Part shown: positions 37,221 to 45,655 of the stretch, in pieces
Layout of the letters: each line of letters begins with the position of its first letter
How positions within the stretch are numbered: the stretch's first letter is position 1
Source of the DNA: Phenylobacterium conjunctum
GTDB taxonomy: Bacteria > Pseudomonadota > Alphaproteobacteria > Caulobacterales > Caulobacteraceae
NCBI RefSeq assembly: GCF_042679085.1
Contig: NZ_JBHTLQ010000015.1
Coordinates: forward strand, 20,088-84,087
Length of the DNA: 64,000 nucleotides
Direction of reading: 5' to 3'
The notes under the pieces: generated by a model
The model's database searches: none
Told to the model about the DNA's origin: nothing
The model's input: only the letters and a program-made list of their open reading frames with translations
Translations under genes and position numbers: made by a program

Positions 37221-37266
37221 GAGCTGCGCCTCCCGGCGAATGCGCTCATTCGTCGGGAGACAGCTC
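37221..37266 (-). terminator. Strong hairpin after the CmcI-like gene
   Basis: CTCCCGGCGAATG and CATTCGTCGGGAG pair (one G-T) around CGCT, extended by an outer GAGCTG/CAGCTC pair. It begins at the stop codon of the CmcI-like gene on the minus strand. No long U-run follows, so termination may be weak or the stem may protect the 3' end. Confidence 0.55.
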
Positions 37267-38033
37267 TAGGCGATGCGCTTGACGAAGGCGTCCGGCCAGT
37301 AGGTGACGCGCTCGGTCACCGCGCCCTCATTGAAGGGCCACTTGGGCTCCTCGACGATGAAGCGGGGATCCTCGGCCACAAAGGCGTGGACGGCGGCCTG
37401 CGGGTTGTTCCAGTCCCAGTCCTCGGCGGTGCGCGGCCCGCCCTTGACCAGGGCCATGACACCGTCGGTGGCCACGACATAGGAGCCGACCTCGATGAGT
37501 TCGCCATAGGCTCGCAGTTCGTCCAGGACGTGCTGCTTGGTGTGGTTTGAGTCCAGAACCACCAGCACTTTCTCGCCTGGCTTGATCAACGCCTTGACGC
37601 TGTCCAGCACCTCGGGGGCGGTGGACGAGCCCTCAATCAGTTCGATGCGCTTCTTCATCGGGTGGGCCTCGATGGCCGCGCGGTTGTGGGGTCGGATCTC
37701 GATATCGACGCCGATCACGCGGCCATTGCCCATGGCCTCGAACAGGGAGGCGTAGAAGATCAGGGAGCCGCCATGGGCGACACCGGTCTCGACCAGGACG
37801 TCAGGCTTCAGATCCCAGATCACCTCCTGCAGGCGCACCATGTCTTCCGGGAGCTGGATGATCGGGCGACCCATCCAGCTGAAGGCGTAGACATACTTCG
37901 CGTCCCAGGTGGCGCGCAGCCAAGCCCGGGACGCGGCCGCGAAGCCTTCGCTTGTGGCCAGGCTGTAGCGGGTTTCGGTCCCGCCTGACTTGACGGTGAC
38001 TTCGCCGGTCTCGTCGTCGATGATCGTGATCAA
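37266..38033 (-). CDS. CmcI-type (cephalosporin hydroxylase family) methyltransferase
   Basis: A 255-residue protein of the CmcI / rhamnosyl O-methyltransferase family. The Rossmann motif is VLVETGVAHGGSLIFYA, followed by VIGVDIEIRPHNR and VVLDSNHTKQHVL, the latter giving the metal/catalytic residues. Despite the family name, members in polysaccharide loci act as sugar O-methyltransferases, which is the likely role here. It is transcribed away from the sulfotransferase gene across 129 bp. The exact target sugar is unknown. Confidence 0.84.
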   Translation of the reverse strand: MITIIDDETGEVTVKSGGTETRYSLATSEGFAAASRAWLRATWDAKYVYAFSWMGRPIIQLPEDMVRLQEVIWDLKPDVLVETGVAHGGSLIFYASLFEAMGNGRVIGVDIEIRPHNRAAIEAHPMKKRIELIEGSSTAPEVLDSVKALIKPGEKVLVVLDSNHTKQHVLDELRAYGELIEVGSYVVATDGVMALVKGGPRTAEDWDWNNPQAAVHAFVAEDPRFIVEEPKWPFNEGAVTERVTYWPDAFVKRIA

Positions 38034-38162
38034 TGGATCGTCCCTGGAGGAGTTGGGCTCAAAGGCTGCATATGCGCCAGCGGTGAAGCCGACTTATAAA
38101 GCCTTTGCGTTCGGGTTGAAGTGTGAAGCCGCCCGGCGAGGCCTACGGACGAGGAGCATTTG

Positions 38163-38897
38163 ATGGGGATCGGCCGCGAGCGGATCGATTTCGTTGTGGT
38201 GGGCGCCCAGAAGGCGGGCACCACGGCGCTGTTCGACTATCTGTGCGAGGATCCGAACATCTTCCTGCCGCCCGAGAAGGAGGTTCACTTCTTCGATGAC
38301 GAGGCCCGGGATTGGGCGTCAGGCGACTACAGCGACTACCATCGCAGGTTCGAGCTCCAGAGCGGAAGGATTTGCGGCGAGGTGACGCCGATCTACATGT
38401 ACTGGCCGCAGGCGATGGAGCGAATCCGGGACTATAATCCCGATATCCGCGTCATCTGCCTGCTTCGGGATCCGGTTGAACGGGCCTGGTCCCATTGGCG
38501 CATGGAGACGGCGCGCGGGGCCGAGGATCAGTCGTTCAGCTCGGCGATCCGTCGCGGGCGCCAGCGGCTTTTCGAGACCGATCCCTGGGGGAGCCACCGG
38601 GTTCATTCCTATGTCGAGCGCGGGTTCTACGCGGAGCAGTTGGCCAGAATCTTCGGGCTTTTTCCGCGCTCACAGGTGCTTGTATTGGAGAACGACGCCC
38701 TGGAGACACACCCGCAGGAAACCCTGGGGTGCTTCAACGCCTTCGTCGGAGCCTCGGCTCCGAGGCCTCGGCAAAAGCGCCGCGTGCATGTTGGGCGCGC
38801 TGTCGGTGAGATGCCTGAGGAGGATCGCGCCTATCTGTCTGGCGTGTATGCCGGCGACCAAGCGCGACTCGCGGCGCTGCTAGCTCAGACGGGATGA
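38163..38897 (+). CDS. Sulfotransferase (PAPS-dependent)
   Basis: A 244-residue sulfotransferase of the type I / heparan-sulfotransferase-like group. The 5'-phosphosulfate loop is VGAQKAGTTALFDYL (about 12-26), and the 3'-phosphate site is RDPVERAWSHWRME. The start ATG at 38163 has GAGGAG about 6 bp upstream; the preceding TTG is not needed. It probably sulfates a sugar of the surface glycan. PAPS-making genes are not in the window; the released PAP would be cleared by the CysQ-like enzyme. A short hairpin follows at 38911. Confidence 0.87.
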   Translation: MGIGRERIDFVVVGAQKAGTTALFDYLCEDPNIFLPPEKEVHFFDDEARDWASGDYSDYHRRFELQSGRICGEVTPIYMYWPQAMERIRDYNPDIRVICLLRDPVERAWSHWRMETARGAEDQSFSSAIRRGRQRLFETDPWGSHRVHSYVERGFYAEQLARIFGLFPRSQVLVLENDALETHPQETLGCFNAFVGASAPRPRQKRRVHVGRAVGEMPEEDRAYLSGVYAGDQARLAALLAQTG

Positions 38898-39413
38898 TCG
38901 GGCGAGTCGAAATCTCGCCTGAGGCGCGAGATTCGCTTTCGTCAGAAGGAACTCTGGTTTAAGGTTGACTGTCAGCCTAGCTCTCCATGGCTGTGTCGCT
39001 TTGGCCGGGCGTTGGATTTGCAGAATCCGCGTCCGGCCTTTGTGTTTTTGGAGCTCCGCCAGGATTGGCGTTGAGGTGGCGACAGCCGGGGGCGGCGCGT
39101 CTTAGTCCAGCCATTTCGAGCGAGATGTGGGCGATGGGGGAGGTCCTCAGGCTGCTAGGGCGGCTGCGCCGGCCGGCGGGCGGCGAGGAGGTCTTGCACG
39201 GGGCTATGGGACTGCGTCCAGGAGGGCGAGAGGCCGGAGAGAGGCACGGGGGCCTGCGATCCCGGCTTCCCGGCAGGTCAGTTGTGGCGCCGCGATAAGG
39301 CTCTGGCTCGCAATCAGATCCAAGCGCGCGAGCCGGGACGGAGCGGATAGGTTCAAACGAAATGGGGCCGCTCTTGCGAGCGGCCCCACACGTCTAGGTC
39401 AGACTTGCCGTGG
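38898..39413. other. Gene-free region between sulfotransferase and RTX gene
   Basis: A 516-bp stretch with no gene I can support. It holds a weak hairpin at 38911-38933 (AATCTCGC paired with GCGAGATT) that may end the sulfotransferase transcript, and a strong terminator at 39364-39387 for the RTX gene on the other strand. A 103-codon frame at 38987-39298 lacks a ribosome site and recognisable protein pattern. The region looks like decayed or spacer DNA between converging units. Confidence 0.55.
39364..39387 (-). terminator. Rho-independent terminator of the RTX gene
   Basis: A perfect 10-bp stem, GGGGCCGCTC paired with GAGCGGCCCC, around a 4-nt loop. On the minus strand it lies 26 bp past the RTX stop and is followed by ATTTCGTTT. 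The strong structure fits a highly expressed secreted protein. Confidence 0.8.
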
Positions 39414-41300
39414 TTAGGCGACGAAGTCCGTAGAGGCGACGGCAGCCACGCCGGTGAGCTTCACCGCAGCGTTGACCGTGTTGGTGGCGCCGACGTCGGC
39501 GAACACGAAGGTATCTGCGCCAACCTTCACCGCAACGATGTCACGGTTACCATTGGTGATCAGCTGCGTCGCGTCGGCCAGAGCCTGAGCATAAGTGCCC
39601 TGGCTGATCGAGGCGAAGTTCGAAGCGGTACCAGCGAAGCCGAACGACACAGTGTCCGTTCCAGAGACGAAATCGGTGATTTCGTCATTGCTGCCAGCCA
39701 CAGACGAAGAGTCGCCCGCCGCGAAGGTGAAGCGGTCGGCACCTGCGCCACCGGTCACGACATCGACACCAGTGCCGGCAGCAATAGTGTCGGTACCGTC
39801 ACCACCAGTGATGGTCTCAGCACCGGCGCCGCCGGTGATGTTGTCGTTGCCGTCGCCGCCGTTCAGCTTCGAGGCACCGGCACCGCCGGTGATGGCGTCG
39901 TTACCCGCGTCACCGTTGATGACATCCGCGCCGCCGCCGGAAGTGATGGCGTCGTTGCCGTCGCCGCCGCTGATGGTTTCACCACCCGCACCGCCGGTGA
40001 CCGCGTCATTGCCGGCGCCACCAGAAAGGCTAGCCGAGCCAGCGCCACCGGTGAGTTGGTCGTTGCCGTCGCCGCCAACGAGGGTAGCAGCACCACCGCC
40101 GCTCGCGAGGGTGTCAGTACCGGCCCCACCGTCGATGATGTCGGCGCCGCCGCCACCATTCAGGTTGTCGTTGCCGTCTTCGCCGTAGATCGAGTCGCCT
40201 TGGGCGCTACCGGTGATCTGGTCATCGCCGAGGTTGCCGTTCAGGAAGCCGTTACCAGCGGCGCCGGTGCCAACGATGGTGTCGTTGCCTTGGCCGCCGA
40301 GGATGGTGTCGGACTCGCTGGCGCCAGCGCCGCCGGTGAGGCTGTCGTCGCCGAGGTTGCCGTTGGCCCAGTTCGAGCCGGTGCCGACGGTGATGTTGTC
40401 ACCATCTTGACCGCCGTACAGGCTGTCGGAACCCGTGCCACCGTCGATGGTGTCAGCGCCCGCATTGCCTTGCAGGGTGTCGGCGCCGCCGGCGCCCAGC
40501 AGGCTGTCGGCGCCGGCGCCACCGAAGATGGAGTCGGCCGAGCTGCCGCCGGCGGTGATGGTGTCGTTGCCATCGCCGAGGTCAACGGTCTTGGCGCCGC
40601 CGCCGCTCAGATCGACCGAGTCGTTGCCAGCTTCACCGGCGATCGTGTCGGTGCCGGTGCCAGCGGTGATGCTGTCGTCCCCGAGGTTGCCGTTCAGGTT
40701 GTCATTGCCGCCCGAGCCGTCGATCTGGTCGTTGCCTTGACCACCGATCAGGGTGTCGGCGCCCGTGGTGGTGGCCGAGGTGTCGGAGCCGACAATGGTA
40801 TCGTTGCCGAGGTTGCCGTTCACCCAGTCGGAACCGCCGCCCGCAGTCAGCGAGTCGTTGCCTTGACCACCGTAAATGGAGTCGTTGCCCGTGCCGCCCG
40901 ACAGTTGATCGTCGCCGCCGTTGCCCTGGAGGACATCAGCGCCGCCGGCACCGTCGAAGGTGTCGTTACCAGCGTTGCCGAAGTAGGCGTCGGCAGTGCT
41001 CGAGGCGGCAGCGCCGGTGTCAGCACCGGCAGAACCGATGACCAGCTGCGAGTTCACGTCGGCGAACACGATGTTCGCGACGTTGACCGCGGCGGTGCCT
41101 TGGATGGTGTTGTTGAAGGCGACGGTACGACCGTTGTAGGTCAGGGTCGTAACCGCCGGGTCCGAACCCGAAGCCGCGACGAACGCGACAGACACGTCGG
41201 TGGCCTTAGACCCCGCCGTGGTGAAGACGAGCGTATCAGTCGCAATGTTGAAGCTCAACGCCTGCGTCGGAGTGATCGTCTCGAAAAAATAGTTAGCCAT
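39414..41300 (-). CDS. RTX beta-roll protein, type I secretion substrate
   Basis: A 628-residue secreted protein. Residues about 1-100 form a non-repetitive N-terminal domain. About 105-530 are roughly 30 Ca-binding RTX nonapeptides of the GGxGxD type. About 535-628 is a non-repetitive C-terminal domain that should hold the uncleaved secretion signal. There is no Cys, very little Lys/Arg and no Sec signal, all typical of type I substrates and S-layer proteins. A longer super-repeat contains NGNLGDD four or more times. It is not RsaA-like at the N-terminus. It follows its ABC and HlyD genes on the same strand, with GGAGAGAAG as ribosome site and a strong terminator. Confidence 0.88.
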   Translation of the reverse strand: MANYFFETITPTQALSFNIATDTLVFTTAGSKATDVSVAFVAASGSDPAVTTLTYNGRTVAFNNTIQGTAAVNVANIVFADVNSQLVIGSAGADTGAAASSTADAYFGNAGNDTFDGAGGADVLQGNGGDDQLSGGTGNDSIYGGQGNDSLTAGGGSDWVNGNLGNDTIVGSDTSATTTGADTLIGGQGNDQIDGSGGNDNLNGNLGDDSITAGTGTDTIAGEAGNDSVDLSGGGAKTVDLGDGNDTITAGGSSADSIFGGAGADSLLGAGGADTLQGNAGADTIDGGTGSDSLYGGQDGDNITVGTGSNWANGNLGDDSLTGGAGASESDTILGGQGNDTIVGTGAAGNGFLNGNLGDDQITGSAQGDSIYGEDGNDNLNGGGGADIIDGGAGTDTLASGGGAATLVGGDGNDQLTGGAGSASLSGGAGNDAVTGGAGGETISGGDGNDAITSGGGADVINGDAGNDAITGGAGASKLNGGDGNDNITGGAGAETITGGDGTDTIAAGTGVDVVTGGAGADRFTFAAGDSSSVAGSNDEITDFVSGTDTVSFGFAGTASNFASISQGTYAQALADATQLITNGNRDIVAVKVGADTFVFADVGATNTVNAAVKLTGVAAVASTDFVA

Positions 41301-41513
41301 GCTTCTCTCCAGTCATGTGTCACACGGACCCCCGAAACGCCTGGCCACCATTCACGCGAATGGAGCGGTCCCAGCGGTCCATACCTCTACGCACAGCGGA
41401 GCAATGGCAGAGGTTAAATGAGCCCGAGGAAGAGGTATCGGAACCGCGGAAAATGCGCAACAGCAAAAACAACTGCTGAACGCCTTCCCACCGGATTGCC
41501 CGACAGCTCTTTG

Positions 41514-42881
41514 TCACTGTTCCTTCAAAGCCGAACCGATTGTGTCGGTGAACGGACTGATGACGTAGGACAGCACGGTCCGGGAGCCGGTGGTGATCAT
41601 GGTCATGGCGGGCATACCCGGTGTCAGCTTCGCGCCGGCCGGAAGCTTCGCCAACTCCTTGGGCGAGATCTTCAGATCAACCTTGAAGTAGCCAAAGCCG
41701 GACTTGTCGTCGGTGAGCTGATCCGCGGACACATTGGTGACCTCCGCATCAAGCGGCGAGACCTTGCGATAGTCGAAGGCCGTTAGGCGCACCTTGGCGG
41801 TCATCCCGGGATGGACGCTGTCGATGTCGTCCGGCTTGATCCGGGCGGTGATCACCAGGGGGGACTTGTCCGGCACGACCGTCAGGAGCAGCTCGCCGGC
41901 GCCGATGACGCCGCCCACCGTATGTTGGGTGAGGTCGAGGACGTACCCACTGTCCGGCGCCCGGATGATCGTACCGTCGAGCGTCTGTTGGGCGGCGGCG
42001 AGCCTCGGCCCCACATCGGCCAGGCCGGTCTGCATCTGCCGCATGCCCTCGGCGGCCTGTGAGATCCGCTCGTCGCGAATGGTCATCAGCTGCGAGCGGG
42101 TCTCGCCCTTCAGCTCACGCAGGCGGTTGATCTCCGACAGGAGCGCCCCTCGGCGTCCCGCTGAGTCCGACAGCGTCCGCTGGTAGCGCAAGATGAGGGT
42201 CTTGGGCGCATAGCCCTTCTCATAGAGCGTCTGATAGCCAGCCAGCTCCTCACGCGTGAGCGCGATGGTCTCGTCGACGGCGTCCAACTGGGCTTGAACG
42301 CCGCTGATCTGGCTGTCGATCTGCACCATCCGCTGCCGCAGCACCTCGGTCTGGCTCTCGAAGGTCTGAAGACGCGAGGAGAACAGGAACTCCTGATCCC
42401 GGATCGCCATGGCGACCCTGGGATCGGAAATGCGGGTCATCAGACTGGCGGGAAACGCCACGGACCGGCGATCTGTCGCCTCGGCCTGAAGCCTGGCCAG
42501 CTGGGCCGTGAAGGCGTCGTACTGGTTCTGCAGGATGTCGACAGCGGCCCGCGCCTGAACGTCATTCAGCACCATCAAGGGCTGGCCCGCGACAACATGC
42601 TGTCCCTCGGCGACCTGGATCGCCTTCACAGTGCCGCCTTCGCGGTGCCTGACAACCTTGCGGCTGGCCTCGACCCGCACCACGCCAGGAGCCGCCACTG
42701 CGCTCGTAATCGGCGACACGGCGGCCCAGCCGATCATGCCGATGACAAAGACGCCAACCACCAGGGAGCCGGCGCCGATGGCCTTGCGGACGCGCTGGTC
42801 GAGGTTGGGATCCAGAACCTTGTCCGACAGTCTGCTGATCGCCGGAACCCGGGACTTCAACGTATCGAGATCGAGTTTCAC
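41514..42881 (-). CDS. HlyD-family type I secretion adaptor
   Basis: The periplasmic membrane-fusion protein of the type I system, 455 residues, PrtE/RsaE class. One membrane helix is at about 40-60. A lipoyl/hairpin part follows (EASRKVVRHREGGTVKAI and IQVAEGQHVVAGQPL blocks), then a long coiled coil at about 110-300, then a beta-barrel part with IRAPDSGYVLDL. The start is GTG at 42881, chosen because it overlaps the ABC gene stop as GTGA; a longer start adds 17 residues. No TolC-type outer-membrane factor is in this window. Confidence 0.92.
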   Translation of the reverse strand: MKLDLDTLKSRVPAISRLSDKVLDPNLDQRVRKAIGAGSLVVGVFVIGMIGWAAVSPITSAVAAPGVVRVEASRKVVRHREGGTVKAIQVAEGQHVVAGQPLMVLNDVQARAAVDILQNQYDAFTAQLARLQAEATDRRSVAFPASLMTRISDPRVAMAIRDQEFLFSSRLQTFESQTEVLRQRMVQIDSQISGVQAQLDAVDETIALTREELAGYQTLYEKGYAPKTLILRYQRTLSDSAGRRGALLSEINRLRELKGETRSQLMTIRDERISQAAEGMRQMQTGLADVGPRLAAAQQTLDGTIIRAPDSGYVLDLTQHTVGGVIGAGELLLTVVPDKSPLVITARIKPDDIDSVHPGMTAKVRLTAFDYRKVSPLDAEVTNVSADQLTDDKSGFGYFKVDLKISPKELAKLPAGAKLTPGMPAMTMITTGSRTVLSYVISPFTDTIGSALKEQ

Positions 42882-44605
42882 CGGGATCCCTCCACAGCGC
42901 GAACCGGCTGGGCTTGGGTCACCCGAGCCCACACCGCGTCACGGGGGCCGAACATGTCCACGCGCCCGTCCCGCAGCACCAGCATCTTGTCGGCGGCGCG
43001 GAAAATGCCCGGCTTGTGGGATACGACGACGATCGTGCAGCCATGCGCCTTCATCACGTCCAGGCCCGCGAGAAGCGCCTCCTCCCCTTCGGCGTCCAAA
43101 CTCGCATTAGGCTCGTCCAGCACGATGAACTTGGGATCGCCGACGATCGCCCGCGCAAAGCCCACCCGCTGCTTCTGCCCGGCGGAGAGCGCCTGCGCGG
43201 CCTCGCCGAGCTCAGTGTCATAGCCGGCCGGCAAGCGCAGGATCAGTTCGTGGACCCCCGCAATGCGCGCCGCAAGAATAACTTCGCTGTCAGAAATATC
43301 GGGCCGGAAGCGGGCGATGTTGTCCCGGATCGTGCCGGAGAACAGTTCTGTGTCCTGCGGCAGATATCCAACGTTCTGGCCGAATTCGGCGCGGTTCCAG
43401 GAATATATGTCGGCGCCGTCCAGGCGAATGACGCCCTGGCTTGGCGCATTGATTCCCATCAGCAGCCGCGACAGCGTGGACTTGCCCGCCCCCGACGGGC
43501 CGATGACGCCCAGCATCTCCCCGGCCTGCAGAGAGAAGTTGACGCCCTGAAGGATCAGACGCCCGCCGCCGGGCGCGACATAGCTCACCGACTCGACGGA
43601 GAGCTGGCCCTTCGCCTTGGGCAGTTGAGTCGTCTGGGTCTCGGGCTTGTAGATCTCGAACAGCTTCATCAGCCGGTCATAGGCCCGCCATCCCGTGGTC
43701 AGGCCGTCCCAGGAGCCCACCAGGCGCTCGATGGGCTGCAGCGCGCGCGCGGCCAGGATCATGTTGGCGAACAGCAAGCCCGAATGGATCTTGCCCTTGA
43801 TCACCAGGTAGGCGCCGATGGCGATGATCAGCACCTGCACGCCCTGGCGCGCAAACTTGCTGACATTGGACAGGACGCTGGCGATTTCGCTCGCGATCGA
43901 GCTTTTGTCCATCGTGACCTGGCGAGAAACGCTCCAGCGCGCCGCGAGCGCCGGGACCATGCCCATGGCCCGCACCGCCTCGCCGTTCCGCAGGGCCGCG
44001 TCGGTGAAGCCATAGCTCTTCAGAGCGGCCTCGTTCGCTTCACCCAACAGGGGCCGCGTCACCGCGTCCTGCAGCAGGGTGACGAACAGCAGGATGGCCG
44101 CGCCGACCAGTGACACCACCCCAACCAGCGGGTCGATGACGAACAGGATCAGCATGAAGACCGGCATCCAGGGCAGGTCGAAGAAGGCCCCGAACGGGGC
44201 GCCCGTCAGCATCTGCCGGAAGGTGTCCAGGTCGCGCAGGGCCTGAGAGCGCAGGGCGGGATGGCCGCGCACCACGCCTTCGAACAGGGTCGAGAACACG
44301 TCCTTGGACACCTGGGCGTCCAGTTGCGCGCCCCAGGCCACCAGCACCTTGGCCCGGTAGTGGTCGATGACGCCCGACAGGATGAAACAGAAAATCACGC
44401 CCGTGCTGATCACCAACAGGGTCGGAATGCTCGAGCTCGACATCACCCGGCCGTAGATCTGGTAGGTGTAGATCGGCAGGGCCAAATACAGCAGGTTGGA
44501 AACGAGACTGAACCCGAAGGCCGCGGCCAGCGGCGTGTAGCCGAGCTTTATCGCCCGCGTGAGCGGATTGTCGGGCTGGTTGGCCATCGGATTGAGAAGT
44601 TTCAT
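42878..44605 (-). CDS. Type I secretion ABC permease/ATPase (PrtD/RsaD-type)
   Basis: A 575-residue ABC exporter of the PrtD group. Membrane helices lie at about 20-300 and the ATPase domain at about 335-560. Walker A is GVIGPSGAGKSTL, the signature is LSAGQKQRVG (a Ser-Ala-Gly variant common in the PrtD branch), and Walker B is FIVLDEPNASLD. There is no C39 peptidase domain, so it exports proteins with uncleaved C-terminal signals, such as the RTX protein two genes on. ATG start. A 154-bp region separates it from a divergent gene. Confidence 0.93.
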   Translation of the reverse strand: MKLLNPMANQPDNPLTRAIKLGYTPLAAAFGFSLVSNLLYLALPIYTYQIYGRVMSSSSIPTLLVISTGVIFCFILSGVIDHYRAKVLVAWGAQLDAQVSKDVFSTLFEGVVRGHPALRSQALRDLDTFRQMLTGAPFGAFFDLPWMPVFMLILFVIDPLVGVVSLVGAAILLFVTLLQDAVTRPLLGEANEAALKSYGFTDAALRNGEAVRAMGMVPALAARWSVSRQVTMDKSSIASEIASVLSNVSKFARQGVQVLIIAIGAYLVIKGKIHSGLLFANMILAARALQPIERLVGSWDGLTTGWRAYDRLMKLFEIYKPETQTTQLPKAKGQLSVESVSYVAPGGGRLILQGVNFSLQAGEMLGVIGPSGAGKSTLSRLLMGINAPSQGVIRLDGADIYSWNRAEFGQNVGYLPQDTELFSGTIRDNIARFRPDISDSEVILAARIAGVHELILRLPAGYDTELGEAAQALSAGQKQRVGFARAIVGDPKFIVLDEPNASLDAEGEEALLAGLDVMKAHGCTIVVVSHKPGIFRAADKMLVLRDGRVDMFGPRDAVWARVTQAQPVRAVEGSR

Positions 44606-44759
44606 CAGCGGGTCACCAACCTAAACCACTTGCAGACAGCTGTTCGCCCACCCAACCGCACCACAGGACCAGCCCGCGCGCCGCCGTTGAACTCCGCCGC
44701 TGCAATCAAGCCCTGTACGCTTTTAAGGGGGGGTTGACACTTGGTCTTGGGACGAAATT

Positions 44760-45644
44760 ATGTCAATCGCCTGCTCGCGCCGGCTGAATTCGTCGCGCCT
44801 GGAGGCCGCCTGGCGCGGGGATCTGTCCGAAGCGCCCGCTGAATCGAAATCTGCAGACAATCGGCGAGTTTTCCGCGTGAGCCAGGCCCGCATCGGCATC
44901 ATCGGAAGCTGCGTGACGCGGGATCTCTGGCCGCTGGCGGACCAGGCCCCAAAGCACCTGAGTTACGTGGCGCGGACAAGCCTGCCGAGCCTCCTGTCAC
45001 CGCGGCCTCCCGGGCTGCATCCGGCCGAAGAGCCGCCGCCGCCGCTGAAGCGCCAGCAGCACAATGCGCTCAGGGCCGACATTGAGAAGACGGCGCTGGC
45101 GACCCTGGTCGCGTTTCGCCCCACGCACCTGATCTTCGACTTCATCGATGAGCGGTTCGACCTGCTACAGGCCGAGGGCGGCCTCGTCACACGCAGCTGG
45201 GAACTTGAGACGAGCGGCTACATGGCCGCCAGCACGGCGACCTTCACCCGCATACCGCGCCTCTCGAGCGGCTGTGATCGCCTGTGGAATGACGCCGTGC
45301 GCGAGATGGCCGCCGTCATCGCCCTCAGCCCGCTGAACACCTGCCAGATCATTCTTCACGCCAGCCGCTGGGCGCATACCTACCGCGACGCCCAGGGCGC
45401 GCTCCAGGCCTTCCCGCCTGAGGTGGAGATCCTGCCCAGGGAAACCGCGAACATCCGCGAGCAAAACGACCTACTCGCCCGGTATGAGGCTCGCTTCCTG
45501 GCCGCCTTCCCCGCGGCCGCGATCGTGCGCAGCGACCTCGGCCAGGCCGATGAGGCGCACCGGTGGGGCTTAAGTCCGTTCCACTATGTGGACGCCTACT
45601 ATGAGGACATCCGCGGCCAGCTGGCTCGGCTGGGCGCCGTCTAG
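44760..45644 (+). CDS. DUF6270-like protein
   Basis: A 294-residue protein of unknown function. The segment IGIIGSCVTRDLWPL (about 44-58) matches the opening of DUF6270 proteins found in capsule and exopolysaccharide loci, and GSC-type motifs recall SGNH-like hydrolases. Further conserved-looking blocks are HLIFDFIDERFDLL and PFHYVDAYYEDI near the end. The ATG at 44760 has only a weak ribosome site, and a GTG at 44877, just before the conserved part, is an alternative. It may modify the surface glycan, for example as an esterase or acetyltransferase; that is inference. Confidence 0.6.
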   Translation: MSIACSRRLNSSRLEAAWRGDLSEAPAESKSADNRRVFRVSQARIGIIGSCVTRDLWPLADQAPKHLSYVARTSLPSLLSPRPPGLHPAEEPPPPLKRQQHNALRADIEKTALATLVAFRPTHLIFDFIDERFDLLQAEGGLVTRSWELETSGYMAASTATFTRIPRLSSGCDRLWNDAVREMAAVIALSPLNTCQIILHASRWAHTYRDAQGALQAFPPEVEILPRETANIREQNDLLARYEARFLAAFPAAAIVRSDLGQADEAHRWGLSPFHYVDAYYEDIRGQLARLGAV

Positions 45645-45655
45645 ACGCGCCTGGC

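Noticed and set aside
38987..39298. 103-codon frame in the gap after the first sulfotransferase
   Set aside because: No ribosome site, no known motifs and random-looking composition; kept only as part of the gene-free region.
39595..40188. Proline/serine-rich 197-residue frame on the plus strand
   Set aside because: Another frame of the RTX repeats; the repeated SLPSPP-like pattern is only the reverse of GGDGND codons.
39700..41000. Regular short DNA repeats that could be taken for a CRISPR array
   Set aside because: The repeats are 27-bp coding units of the RTX nonapeptide, in frame, without constant repeats separated by unique spacers.
39405..41417. A 670-codon open frame on the plus strand across the RTX gene
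   Set aside because: It is a mirror of the RTX repeats: the regular codon pattern of the nonapeptides leaves the opposite strand free of stops. The minus-strand protein has family motifs, a ribosome site, a terminator and partner genes.
44734..44762. TTGACA promoter ahead of the DUF6270-like gene
   Set aside because: The -35 is good, but the hexamer 17 bp downstream (ATTATG) is a poor -10 and overlaps the ATG.
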